64,000 bases of DNA from Patellaria atrata CBS 101060 (lineage: Eukaryota > Ascomycota > Dothideomycetes > Patellariales > Patellariaceae), in the NCBI GenBank assembly GCA_010093705.1, contig MU006104.1, forward strand, positions 310,001 to 374,000, written 5' to 3'. Shown here piece by piece: positions 34,033 through 46,271 of the stretch. Position 1 is the first letter of the stretch, and every line of letters starts with the position of its first letter. The notes under the pieces were generated by a model. It was given only the letters and a program-made list of their open reading frames with translations, ran no database searches and was not told where the DNA came from. Position numbers and translations under genes: made by a program.

Positions 34033-35450
34033 CGTTGCACAAGGATCGCTCGGCCACAATATGAAAAGGAAAATCAGACATTCTTTAGTTTGAGATCAGA
34101 GCATAGCCTCAATTCTCCATGCCGTAACATTGATTGTGATATACAATTATCCGCAAGCAAATGACTCGCTTGAGTATGTATAGGTGCGTAAGAGTTATTC
34201 GAAGAGGAACTTTAATCAGGGGATACTTCAAGCTTTGGCCAAAATGTCGACCGTTAACCTTTAACCTCCTTTGAGATCCGAAGAATGCAGCATGCTACAG
34301 ATTCATACCGTTCATCTGGGATCATTTACTCCAAGTAATGAAAGTATGAGAAGGTGGGCTTTGAGGTACTAAGGTAATATTTACTCCTTAGTCTACCTCA
34401 TATTCCTCTTCGTGAGTCTGCCGGATCAAATTGGGTATTTGTATCATACGGTGGTTGCTCCGGCTTCAAGCAGTTTAGGACCGGCTTCTCGGTAAATGGA
34501 ATTTGTAACTTAGAACCGGTTTCAAACTAAATGTTCCGCTTAGTTGTTAAAGCAAGAGACACAGATTTTCCGATTCCTAATTCAAGAGTTCCAGGGCGAG
34601 TGAGTAGTGCTCCTAATCGTTCCCAAGTATTCAAAGCTGAACACCCGCACTTTATTCCGTCATCATCCTCCACTTATCAAATCGCTGGTTTATCATTGTC
34701 CCTTCCCATCAGATTATTTCCGGACATTAAGGGTCTTCGCGAGGCTGAAATAGTGAATCAAAGGCACTTGAAAGGTGTGACACTAATTTTTGATTGATTT
34801 GCCTTCCTAGTTTTCCTTCTATGTTAAAGGGTGATACTCCTTCCCCACCGTCATCTATTATCGAAATTTTGTGTAATTCCATGAATACTATTCGCTCCAA
34901 GCGGTGTGCAATGTGATAATTCAAATTTATATATTATATGAGCTTTAAGACACTAGCTTCGCGAACCGGGCGGGTTTCGATTTGTAAATCGGGATTGATT
35001 TCGTAAAGCTATTTAAAAACTCTTTTGTTCTAGTGGTGTTCAATTAAGAGATGATGCTCGAATCAATTGACTCTTCCATACTGTTCATGATCTACGTATA
35101 GAACCTCATGTAACTACGAATCTCATCCTCGATCATGTATCTTTCTAATTAACATATGCTTGTATAAATTGCGCTTCGTGAAGATAAAGACGGAAGGTTG
35201 AAGGTCCAGTAGTACTTGTTTTCCACGACGGTTTGTCTCTATAACATCAGAGCATACTCGAAACAAGTAACTTAGAAGTATTAAGAAAAGAACCTTTGAA
35301 AAGATACTCATTCACTTCCCATAGCATACTACTCCAATTGCCCACTATTAAGATACAGTAAGCCTAAGATGGCAACTTTAACGGCCCTCTCACCCAAACC
35401 AACAACCCTTGAGAATCTCGGCCACCGCATAACTTACTAAACGTACAGAG
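34033..35450. other. AT-rich intergenic between convergent genes
   Basis: 1.4 kb between USB1 and CFT1 stop codons, unusually long for a tail-to-tail gap in this window. Bases 34800-35340 are the most AT-rich part. No gene, repeat or transposon end was seen. Confidence 0.5.
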
Positions 35451-38400
35451 TTAGAGATACCCTAACCCACCACCACCTATATATTCCAAATCACTCCTCC
35501 AGACCCACTCCTCCGCACCCACCTTCGCACACGCCTCCGCGCGCCTCTGACTTCCCAACTCACACCATCTCCTTAGCAGACCGCCATCCACGATGCCCCT
35601 GCTTCCAAACCCTTCACTCTCTACCGCACGGTACTCTCTGGGATTCAGGCCACAGGGATGGTCCAGCGCGTTCTGCAAATGCGCTTGCATAGCCGCGAGG
35701 CGTCTGTACATCTGCTCCTCGACGGGCGTAAGAAGCGAAAGCGCGCCGGATTGCGAAGTGATAAGGATGTGATTCAGTTGGGCTTGAGGTGGTGGAGTAT
35801 CAAGGACCATGGGGTCGGCGGTGTTGTCGAGAGAGGTAATGGACGGGGAAAGGGTCGAAGGGAGCAGTGTCATGGTTGTGGGGAAGTGGCCGGTGTGGAA
35901 GGTGGATTTATGGAGCAGACGTTGACCGCCAACTGATTCGGGATCTGTAAGTTATTAGATGAGAGTTTCTAGATGACTAAGGGAAAGTGATACGCACGTT
36001 CTGGGTTGTATTGTAGGACGTGGATATCACCTTCAGCATCGCCAACAACGAGGTAGAGTTGTTTGTTGTGAGGGAGTAGCTCCGCGGTTATGACTTCCAT
36101 GCCGGGTCTGCCTTTGCCGAAGAGAATCATTTTGTACGGCTCTTCCTAGACGGAAATCAGCTTTTGTTCCACCCGTCCGTGCATACCTTGGAGCTTACCG
36201 TGTAGCCCGTGAACCAAACACCCTTTTGAGCATCAGCCATAAGAACTAAGCCCGTTCCTTTCAGCGCCTTCAATACCGTGACATAGCATTGCATGTCCAT
36301 GAAAGCAACAGGTAGTAAAGTCCTGTCTTCTTTGAGACCGCGTACCATGCACTTTTGGCCTTGTGCTGCGAGTAAAAACCCCTGGCTTCCAATCTCGGAT
36401 AATGCTGTAACAGCACCCTTTACCTCTTCTTTAACCACAAGTTTAAGTTTCCGATTCGTTTCTGGACGGTCGGGCTGTGGCACGACATTGATCACTTCGA
36501 AGACATAGATGGATCCTCGAGCTGCTAGGTCTTCACCCCGAATAAGGGCTGTACCGACAGCAATAAGCGGTTTGCGTTGATGCGTCTCTTCTGAAACCTC
36601 GAGATCTAGTGTCTTTATGCAGAGGATCGCTTCAGTCGGTTCAAGCTCATATCTATGTCACGACAATTAATGATTGTTAACACGCATAAAGGAAGGATAG
36701 ATTTACGTATCAATCAAGGTCCAGTTATTGGGTTCGAGTAGTTTCACAACGCCGCGTTCGAGCTTTGGTTTGAAGTCAATCTCTAGTCAAGCTATTAGTT
36801 CGTGGCATGGAGATGAACTGAACATAGCAATACCTTCTTTGCTCCACTCATGGTGATAATCATCTTCTGGAAGCTTGAAATCTGTTTTAATACTGGTTCC
36901 TAATACGTAAAGATCTTTGGGAGGATAGTAGCAGAGACCAGTAATATCTTGTCCTATAGGTATTTTCCGAGCTGCCAAACCCAATTCTCCGTATTTAAAG
37001 CCTGAATGCAACTGACATATTCGAAGCACACCCTGATACAAAAGTTAGTCCCGCTTTGCATTACAATAGGTGTACTTCATACCTCAGCATCAAGATAAAT
37101 GTAACCACTACGGCACTCCATTGTGTTGAAACTAGAGAAGCTCTGGACAGAGTTTCCCTTGAGATTCAATACTCTAGGAGAGCTGGAAGATTCTTTCAAG
37201 ATGAAGCTCGGCGAGCCTCCCGCTAGGAAAACGGTACTATAGCCACCAATATTGGTAAATGGCTTCAGGGCCGCTTGCGCACTAAATTGTTCGGAGTCTT
37301 CCGCATATTTGGCGACACGTGGTTGATCCTGCTTGATCCAGCGCAGATTCTTCGTAAAATTTTGCGATGGTTCTCGGACAGGATGATGGTATGGTTTGTA
37401 GATGGAGAGATCATCAGTAGCGTTTCGGACTATTAGGTAAGGGTGTTTAGACACAGAATTTCCCAAGTCAGCCATGAGAATTTCGGTTAAGGTTGCTTTT
37501 CCTATTGAACGACGGGGAATATATTCAGAGGTCAGAACAGGGGGCAGGAACCCAAGACCATTTGCAATATAGGTAGCTCGAACAAGGTTCGGGAGCTCGA
37601 ATACCTAAACATAAATCTCTATTAGTATTATCTCGAAGAGAGTAAATTCTGGTAAAAGATACATACATGTAAGCCACCTTCAGCGTTCAGGAGTAGGGCA
37701 ATCGCTTTGTTGTTTGTCCAAGGCGAGCTGTAAATATTTCCAGAGATCCATTTTGTGTTTGTGATGCCGTCTCCTTTATCTACTTCTTCGATTTCTCCCT
37801 TGTCATCAACTTGGAGAATGATCACACTAGAGTCGTCCCGTAAAACTAAGAGGTAAGGGTCTGAAAAGCTGACACTGACAATCTTGAGTTCAACATCCGT
37901 AGCTTCGTCCTCCATCGGAAGAATTTGCGAAAGGCCGAGTTCTGATTCCCATTCAATTAGTTATTTGTCGGGTTTGATTTATGAGGATGGGACGCATTTT
38001 GGACACACTGGAGCAATCATAGCAATAAAGTTCGAAAAAAGGCATATATTACTCTAATTCAATAGTTATGAAACACTTAATACAATAACCTGTAGATTGG
38101 AATGAAAAAGAGCATAAAGAGCAGATAGATAGACTTACCAGTGTCATAGCTCCTGATTTCATTTTTGAGAACTTGGATAATACGTGTCCCCTTGCAGAGC
38201 GTACCCACATCGATAGTCGCTCCAGCATCTGATTCGAACTCACCTGTATCACGCTCTTCGAAGTTTATCCCCGAGACTGAGTAGATGGCCGATTCTTCAT
38301 TACCAGAACTATTTGATCGAGAAATGATAACTAAACGGTCCTCGTCAAGATCTGGTGCAAGGCCAGCATCAAATACATCTTTATCAAGTCCTTTGTCTTT

Positions 38401-40164
38401 AGGAACTGTTCTCTTCGCTTGTATGGTCCAGATACCTTTAAGTGAAGGAAATTTAGATTCCTGGAGTATCCGTGATTCAATCTCTTGTTTTAGAACCACG
38501 ACACTGCCAGCGTTACCCGATCCTGTTGAAGCAATAAGTTCTAAAGTTGTTTCTGGTGGTCTAGTCTTCGTGTTATCGGAACTATTCCTCGAACTCGTGG
38601 GTTTACCTAAGGTGATGTCTTTCAGGGGGGCTAGATTCAACAATCTATCGTGCACTCTAAAAGTGTAACTACCCGGGACAGATGCTTCTGTTCGCGATGA
38701 TGATTGTTTAGAAGGTTGAACTGCCGTTGCGTAAAGATCGTCGTCATCATCATCTTCCAGATCATCTTCATCAAATGATAGGTCAGGGTCCTCAGCAAGC
38801 AGCTCAGCATGAGATCGTTTTCTGGTAATTTGGGCAGTCTTTTTAGTCCAGCCCAAGATTACCGAATCACCATCCTCACTACCAACGAACATCTTGCTTC
38901 GTCCGAGAGTTGTAGTACATGAAGCAGCAGCTTGTAAGACTTGTCCACCTTTGTCTTCAGATATCCTCTCAAGTGCAAGTCCTGATACAGATCGTCCATC
39001 AAGTTTGAAACTGAGCATTAGAAAACTACCGGTGTGTTCGATGATTAGCAGATCGCCCGTTTCCGATGATATTTGTTCTATCACGCATCCTTCTAGCCGG
39101 AGTCCAAGATCAGATTGATCAGACATAGGGAATGATGAAGATTGTTTGGCGAAGTGGTTAACAGACACCGCGTTGGATTTGCCCGCTTGATCAACGTGAA
39201 TGAGCTCATTGCTTCCGACAAGTAGAGCCCCTCCTACCGGTAATGGTAGGGGTAAGACTCTAAATATGTCATATGGAAGACCAGACACTGACAATAGGGT
39301 CGTTGATGCACGTTGTTCAATGTCTAACGTAAACACTGTATAGCTCAAGGGGTCTTTCCGCTCCGCGAGTAGTGAGACCCCAGGAGCTCTTGGTGCAGAA
39401 ATAATACCAAAAGTAGGTTCTCGATACTCGTATAGAAAAGAAAGGTGTATTGGGTGATTCAAGGCGGGATCCAAGGCAGTCAGGGGTAGCACAAAGGAGG
39501 CTGAGTAGGGAGTCTGATTTCTCTCGGAATCGCCATTGGTAAGTTTAGCTTTTACTGGAGATATATCCATTGGGTCATCGATGTCTGGGTCATAGTCATC
39601 CTCCACCAGATCATCTCCCATCTGACGAAAAGGCAGGATTGCAAGATGACGCGCACCAAACTTCAAGGCGGCACACCTACTGCTCGGATCTACTGAGAGA
39701 TAATTGTGATAGTGGCTCAAATCAGTTGCCCAAGGTGCAACCTGAAGCTCGTCCCCCTCATAGTAATGTACTGAGATCGTTGAGATGCTGTAATTTTCTG
39801 GGTCCCATTCCACCAAGCTCAGCTTTGCATCTCTAAAAGCTACAAGTAAAGCCTCTCCACCCGATTTGACGTTCTGAGCTTTGACTCGTCCCAACGATGT
39901 TACTGTTCCTGATAATGTATATTCACTGACTAACACGAGCTTTGTCGTCTGCTCGGTACGCTGCAAAGGGATATCGTTCCACACATATTCTCCATCGGCA
40001 CCATTGGCCGCGGATTCGACCTCCGTGGAGACAGCTCTTAGTTCGAATACTTGTAGTAGTGACGCTCGTGCAACTACAAGATTAAGAGCCTTAGCGTGAA
40101 GGAAAGGGAGGCTGACTGCATGAGTGACTGCTGTTGGAGGAGATAACTCAGTATAACACTGCAT
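35451..40164 (-). CDS. CFT1: Cleavage and polyadenylation factor CFT1 (CPSF160)
   Basis: Eight exons (38139-40164, 37667-37941, 37083-37604, 36834-37032, 36707-36782, 36199-36652, 35998-36145, 35451-35944) give 1397 aa. The start [21 protein letters not shown] is the family's N-terminus. Beta-propeller repeats fill the protein, broken by an acidic loop ([12 protein letters not shown]) in the first exon. The C-terminal CPSF_A part contains [17 protein letters not shown] and [15 protein letters not shown] across the last exons. Cft1 is the scaffold of the polymerase module of the pre-mRNA 3'-end factor and binds Pfs2/WDR33 and Yth1. All junctions were fixed by frame plus family motifs. The start lies 458 bp from that of the LMBD1-type gene, in the opposite direction. 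Confidence 0.94.
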
Positions 40165-40622
40165 TGGACCGTTTCGAGCTCATACCCTGAGCTTAGCACC
40201 TGGTCACATTCACAGTTAAAACTGGTTTTAGCTGTATAATATTGTCGATGTGGACGGGAGTGTATGAAAACTAGAAAGATACTTCGAAATATTTGACGTC
40301 GCGCGAGGTCGCGTTACCATACGCTCTGTAGAATGGAAGCTCCAGTTCTCTTGGCATGTTTGTCTCAGTTGTTTCCATCTCGCGCTAGCTTGAGCTCACG
40401 TAACTATCGTCATCATCACGATCTGTTGCATCCTGTTTCATGCTGTCACCTAAACTTCTATAACTCGTGTAGGAAACTTTACACTTCGGCAGAAGATATA
40501 TTTAAATATAGAGCTCCGCGAACGGCGTAAGATCAAGCTGTAACACCAAAATTCTACACTACTAACACAATTTAGACATCCTAATAGGATTGTTGTTTAC
40601 AACCCCTCCCACCTTAAGACCT
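40165..40622. promoter_or_regulatory. Shared promoter region of CFT1 and LMBD1-like gene
   Basis: 458 bp between two divergent start codons. Assigned from position only. Confidence 0.5.
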
Positions 40623-42516
40623 ATGGCTCTCATACAGACAAGCTTGATATGGGTTGCCTATGCTATCGCCATTTTCATACTCCTTGCCATCTCCTCCGTC
40701 TTTGTCTTCATATATCAAACTCCTCGTGATCGAGCAGCATCAGTGACCACAGTATGCATATTTACAATGAGCGCGTTGCTCGCGACTGTCCTACTATTGC
40801 CGGTAGACGTAGCTCTCGTCTCCTCTACCACATCTTCTAAATGGGGCATTAAGAAGGACTGGGCCACACCAGATCGGGTTGACCATATATTATTTACGCT
40901 CAAGATTGTATACTACACGCTATTCTCACTTGACGCCCTCCTCTGCCTACTTGTGGCACCCTTCACCTACTTCTGGTACGAAGAATACGACGATGCTGCT
41001 GCCGAAGACGGGACGCAAACTGTAGCTGGGAGGTTCTGGGGTGCATTCAAGTATACTGTAGTATTCATCGTGCTCATCTTGATTCTCTTTCTCGTTGGGT
41101 TCTTCGTACCAGCTGCGAAGAATTTGAAGCATAGTCCGCATCGTGATCTTCATTACTTCAAGGATCTGCTGACTGAGAATCGTACGGAACCTTTATATCC
41201 ACAATCTTCTACTCAACAAATGCTAATATCGTCTCACAGATGGTGAACGCGCTCTTACATTTGCACTCGGCCTGCTCATTACCGTCGGGACAATTGTCTA
41301 CGTAATCTATACGGCGTCTGGTCTTGCACTGCTCCCTGTAGCTATGATAAAGTCTGCTCCCTCTATATCAGCACCTACCCTAGTCGAGAATACTTCGGCG
41401 CAGCTCGAACAGAACCGCGAACGCCAACGACAACTGGAGGGCCGTAATGAAGGTCGCGATGGCGGGTTAGATTCTCGGGACCGGCGTGAACTAGAGTCTT
41501 TGGTACGGGAAGAACGTACTCTGATTCGACGCGAACGTCTGGCGGCCGAGGCTTCTGGCGAGGAAAGAGGCTGGCTCATCAAGTCATGGATCAAGATGGA
41601 GGCGGTATTTCGACCCTTGAAGCTTCTAGGTGGATATATACTTATGATACTGGTCCTTTTTATCTGGGTAAGTATGTTGATAACTAGTATCGACAAAGCC
41701 AAGAACTCTGTATGCAAGGCTAGCTGCGGATATTTACTGGGCCATATCAACATTTTTCAACCGGTCAATTACATCTTCGTCAAATCGGCCAAAGTCTTCC
41801 CAATTGACTATGTCATATTTCTGCTACTGGTTCTATTCTTTTTCTGCGCTTCAGTTGTGGGTATAGCGACGGTTGGGATTAGGTTCCTCTGGGTCATGAT
41901 TTTCCGAATTCGCAGACGTCACACAAGCCCGCAGGCCCTCCTCCTTGCTACCGTACTGCTAACGTTGATCGTCCTCGCGATCAATTACTCGGTAGCCATG
42001 GTAGTTGCTCCTCAGTACGCGACATTTGGACCTCAGACATATTGTGATCGTTCACCTAAGCATCCCGGAGAGTCACCAGATTGTTCCAACCATAAGAACG
42101 CCATAAAGTCTTGCACTGAGCTCGCGGAGAATCCGGTAGCTAGGGAGATTTGCACTCCGAGTGTGATCAGTACATTTATCAACCGAGTAACTGTAAATTT
42201 TCCATTTTTCGGAGTGGTCGCATTTTGGGCACAGTTCGCATTTCTGGGTAAGTTTTTTGTTTCCGGATGGGTAATCCATGCTAATATACAAAACCCAGCT
42301 GTCTATCTTGCTGTCTTCATCACAACCCTTTTCCGGACCCCGAAACTCAGCACTGATGAGACAGACGCCGACCTAGAAGAAGAAGAGGAAGAGGGTTTGC
42401 TGGCCAGTACAGGGCGCAGGTTCAACGCAACGTGGCAAGACATCACCGGCCGCGCAAAGACACAAGGAACAAGCAGATATGGTACGACGAATGGCGCAGG
42501 AAGCGGAAGGGAGTAA
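40623..42516 (+). CDS. LMBR1-domain membrane transporter, LMBD1-like
   Basis: Two exons (40623-41181, 41240-42516) give 611 aa. About nine transmembrane helices are visible, beginning with [25 protein letters not shown]. Typical LMBD1 features are [29 protein letters not shown] (rebuilt at the splice), [20 protein letters not shown] and a long central charged coil (residues about 230-300). The tail is acidic, then polar. In animals LMBD1 helps export cobalamin from lysosomes. Fungi do not use B12 in the same way, so the fungal role is open, and 'probable cobalamin transporter' is a name carried over by similarity. The start at 40623 gives the family N-terminus MALIQT. Confidence 0.88.
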
Positions 42517-43970
42517 TGGATGATGAGCGATCCATTGGTGTACCGAGAACATGGAAGATTGAACGGTGCAATTCCTATACTATGCTTTTGTTTGCGGAAT
42601 GGGGAGTTCAGCAACTTTGGGAAGCATTAAACGGTCCTATCCTCCCGCGAAGTTGGCGTTTTGGCGTTCGAGTGAAAGGTTAAAAGTATTGTATGTATGA
42701 TGCAAAGAGCGTGGTAACAATTTGCATACAATATTTCCATCTCTGGAAATTATACAATGGGTATAATATCAGTTTAACTACCCGCTACCACCTTTAGGTC
42801 ACCTTTCACCTCACGATTTACGGATCTTACCCCACCTTTTTTTTTTTGGGCGAACACTACTAGAAGCACTGGTGATGTCCTTATCATAACACTGTTGTTA
42901 TTCCCCAGCAGTCGGTTTCCGGGCATCCGCAATCTGCATGTCCTTTGCATTTGACATTTCTCCGCGTGGAAAGCTTGAGTCAAACACAACGAAAAAGACG
43001 ATCTACTGATTTTCATTACTCGTATACATTAGGGAGTTCTACCCGACGTCTGGGACCCCTTGGACCGTTCTTGAATCGTTCCGGTAGAAGAAACGTCCAT
43101 TTGGAACTAGATTATTGGCTCAGGTGAAACTGGTGGTCCCCGTCACTAGAACTAGCCCTACCTTGAATAACTGTTCCGATGCAGGACATGAACTTGAACA
43201 TTCTCCCGGATTTACTGTACCAGTAGAGGAATATAGTAGATATGGAAGAGTTTGCTATCAACTGCAATCTAATTATATACTCTACTAACTGTCGCTATGA
43301 ACTGCGATATGGTAGGCATGAGAGTCAGATATATGAAGACGTCCTTTGAGCATGAGTTTAGTCCAATACGTTCTACTAAAAGAAGCCTCATGATTAGAGG
43401 ATCAAGTTACAAAGTAAGGTTAGGATAACCTTTTCCGTTCGCCTTGTTTACCTAGAACTACCTTATTATTGATGAGCCGCTAGTTTAGACTTGGTATCCC
43501 ATCTCTCGGTTCTGGACTTGGTCGTCTCTACGTCCCGATCAAGTGGATGAACCGCGGCTTACATGCATAACTATGCTACTGGCCAAAAAAATATCGTTGA
43601 CAAGAAAGAGTTGGAAACATGAGGTGGTGAACGGTCTCGGCTTAGAACTAGACTATGACCCGCAAACCTTCAAAGTTATTTGACTGGGAGAAACGATGCC
43701 GAACTACCCCGTATCAAAGCCTCAGGGTTTGCGGAGGAATGGGGAAATGATAGTAGCATACGAGCGGATCCTGCCTTCACGGTATAAAAAGACGGGATGT
43801 TGGAGATCTCATGATCTAGGGTCCTTTACGAATTCCCTTTTCTTTACACATCACCTCGCCTGTCCACGAGAAAAAGATCTTGTTTTTATTTCAAAGTATC
43901 GCCTGACGGTACGATTTGAATTCGGTCTTGACCTAGAACTATAGGGTCACCTCAGTCGTCATCAGTCAAA
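42517..43970. other. Intergenic, nothing recognised
   Basis: 1.45 kb with a T11 run near 42840 and no supported gene. Bases just before 43971 should hold the MFS promoter. Confidence 0.5.
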
Positions 43971-45923
43971 ATGACAGACAGAAACGAAACGATAAACGCG
44001 GCCGAATTTGAGACGCCAGGTCTCATTGAAAAAGTCGATTACAAGCATACCGGACATCATGATCATGTCGCTCAAGAAGCCATCGGCGGTCTCACCCAAA
44101 ATATGCCTCCAGGATACTATCATAGTCCCAGATTCATCGGTACGCTTGTTGTCAGTATCCTCCTAAAGTGTCTCGCCCAAGGACCCAAAGAAGCACATAT
44201 TTAATAGAATATATAGGCAACATGCTTAGCTCAAATATCTGGTTACCTTGGTTGGGTGCTGCCAGCTAACACACTCACACTTATCAACGCGGCTATTGGT
44301 CCATCTCCGAACATCATCTGGGTAGCGATCTCCTGGACTGCAGGCTTCACCGTAGGCTTTACGCTTGTTGGCCGTCTTTCGGATATCTTCGGTCGCCGGT
44401 GGTTTTTCATCGGAGCTTCCGTCCTCGCGGTAATCGGCAATATCATCGGAGCAGCAGCCCAAAACATCAATATGTTAATCGTAAGTTTAAGCTACTGGTA
44501 AATGGACGAGTCTCGCGCTAATTGATGATTCCAGGCTACAAACTGTATCAATGGTCTCGCAGCCGCTGGCCAATTGTCCTTCAATGTCGTCCTTGGTGAA
44601 CTCGTCTCCAATAAAGCTCGTGGACCTTTCAACGCTATCGTCCTTTCTACTTCGATCCCTTTTGCTGTTTTCGGACCACCGGTCGCCCGAGCACTGTACG
44701 AGAACACTGATTTGCAATGGAGGTGGTCTTATATTCTCGGTGTCATCGTGAATGTAATTGCTGTAGTTCTTTACTACTTCTTCTATCATCCACCCACCTA
44801 TGTGAGTACTGCTGCACAACATATTATGGGATATGTCTAACCATCTCACTAGGAAATGTTGCACGTTGGCGGTAAGTCCAAGCTTAGACAATTAAAGAGC
44901 TTAGACTGGATCGGTATCTTCCTCTTCACATCCGGCCTTGTCGTCTTTCTCATCGGCATCAACTGGGGCGGAGGTATCTACCCCTGGAAATCCGCCCACG
45001 TCCTCGGCGCCTTTTTTGCTGGTTTCGCGACCCTCGTCATCTTCTGCTTCTGGGAGAAACACTGCGGCCTCGACTACCCCCTCATCCCCATGGGTGTCTT
45101 CAAGAACATCAAATACGACTCCATCGTAGCATGTGCCTCCATCGGTGCCATCGTCTACTACTCCATGACCGTCATCTGGCCGACCATGATTGGCGCCCTC
45201 TTCACGACCGACATCCAAGAAATCGGCTGGCTCTCCTGCGCTGTCGGCGGCGGCCTCCTCTTCGGGCAAATCATGGGCGGCATCGGCGTGCGCTACATCC
45301 CACGCATGAAGATCCAAATGACCGTCGCCTCGATAATCATGGTCGCCTTCGTCGCCGCGCTCGCCTCCTCAACCGAGCACACCCGCGGCCGCACCGTCGC
45401 CTTCCTCCTCATCGGTACCGCCTCCGCCGGCTACATCGAGAACCTGACCCTGAGCACCATGGCGCTCGTCTGGCCTCCCGAGGATATCGGTCTCGTCGCC
45501 GGCGTCATGGGCGCCATCCGCACCGGCCTCTCCACCATCGCCACCTCAATGTACTCCTCCATCCTCGCCACCGAGCTCGCCAAGAACCTCCCCAAATTTG
45601 TCCCTACCGCGGCAATCGGCGCAGGCCTCTCCGAGTCCGCAGTCCCGGCCCTCATGAGCGGCGTCGCCGTCGGGAACTTCACGCTGGTCCCCGGCTTCAC
45701 GGAGCAGATTGGCCTTGCGGTCGGCGAGGCGACGAAGAGGGCGTACGTGAGCAGTTTTAGAGTCGTGTTTTTGTGCACGCTGCCTTTCGGCGCTATTATT
45801 CTTGTTGCTGCGCTTATCAGTCCGAATGTTGAGGATTATTTGACTGATGATGTTGCGAGGAGGTTGCAGGATCATGGAGGGGAGAAGGGGGTTGTTAGTA
45901 AGCAGATCGAGGAGGCGGAGTGA
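43971..45923 (+). CDS. MFS transporter, TRI12/DHA14 type
   Basis: Four exons (43971-44150, 44217-44480, 44535-44801, 44853-45923) give 593 aa with about 14 membrane helices. The first splice rebuilds ATCLAQISGYLGWVLPAN. The MFS motif A region appears as GRLSDIFGRRWFF, and AAAQNINMLIATNCINGLAAAGQ follows. The family (TRI12-like) exports trichothecenes or moves siderophores and other small molecules by proton antiport. No substrate can be named from sequence. The first donor (gtcagt) is weak. From about 45000 to 45750 nearly every codon ends in C or G, in contrast with exons 1-3. The gene is followed by a transposon 267 bp downstream and then by an ALAS-like gene. Confidence 0.9.
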
Positions 45924-46190
45924 GGGGGGGAGCAAAAAGGGGGAAGAAGATTTCTGTAAATATTTCGGATTGTATGAATGGGAATTGTTGAGGCAGATCT
46001 CTCGTCATCCCCGTTGCCAAGCGCCCCCTTTCCTACGTAACTAATGTCTAATATCAAAGGTATACCTTAATTCGGGTCCTTGTTATCATTTTACTAGTAG
46101 CGTAATATTCAATTGTGGGCTTATATACTAACTCAGTAAACCCGCTCCCCCAGCCCCTTTATAAATTAGGCATACTTAGTCATCACTATA

Positions 46191-46257
46191 ACGTGCTTCA
46201 CCAGTCAGTGGGCCAGACCAGTCAGTGGGCCAGTCCACCAAGATCAACCCGCGTCTT
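46191..46257 (+). repeat. Left terminal inverted repeat
   Basis: 67 bp beginning ACGTGCTTCACCAGTCAGTG. It contains a 15-bp unit, CCAGTCAGTGGGCCA, twice in direct orientation separated by GA, a likely pair of transposase binding sites. Confidence 0.95.
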
Positions 46258-46271
46258 CAACAAAATCAACA

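Noticed and set aside
44901-45760. Long opposite-strand (138 codons) and shifted-frame (209 codons) frames inside the MFS gene
   Set aside because: They arise because the real frame ends its codons in C/G, which removes stops from other frames; composition is Asp/Glu- or Arg/His-heavy with no family pattern.
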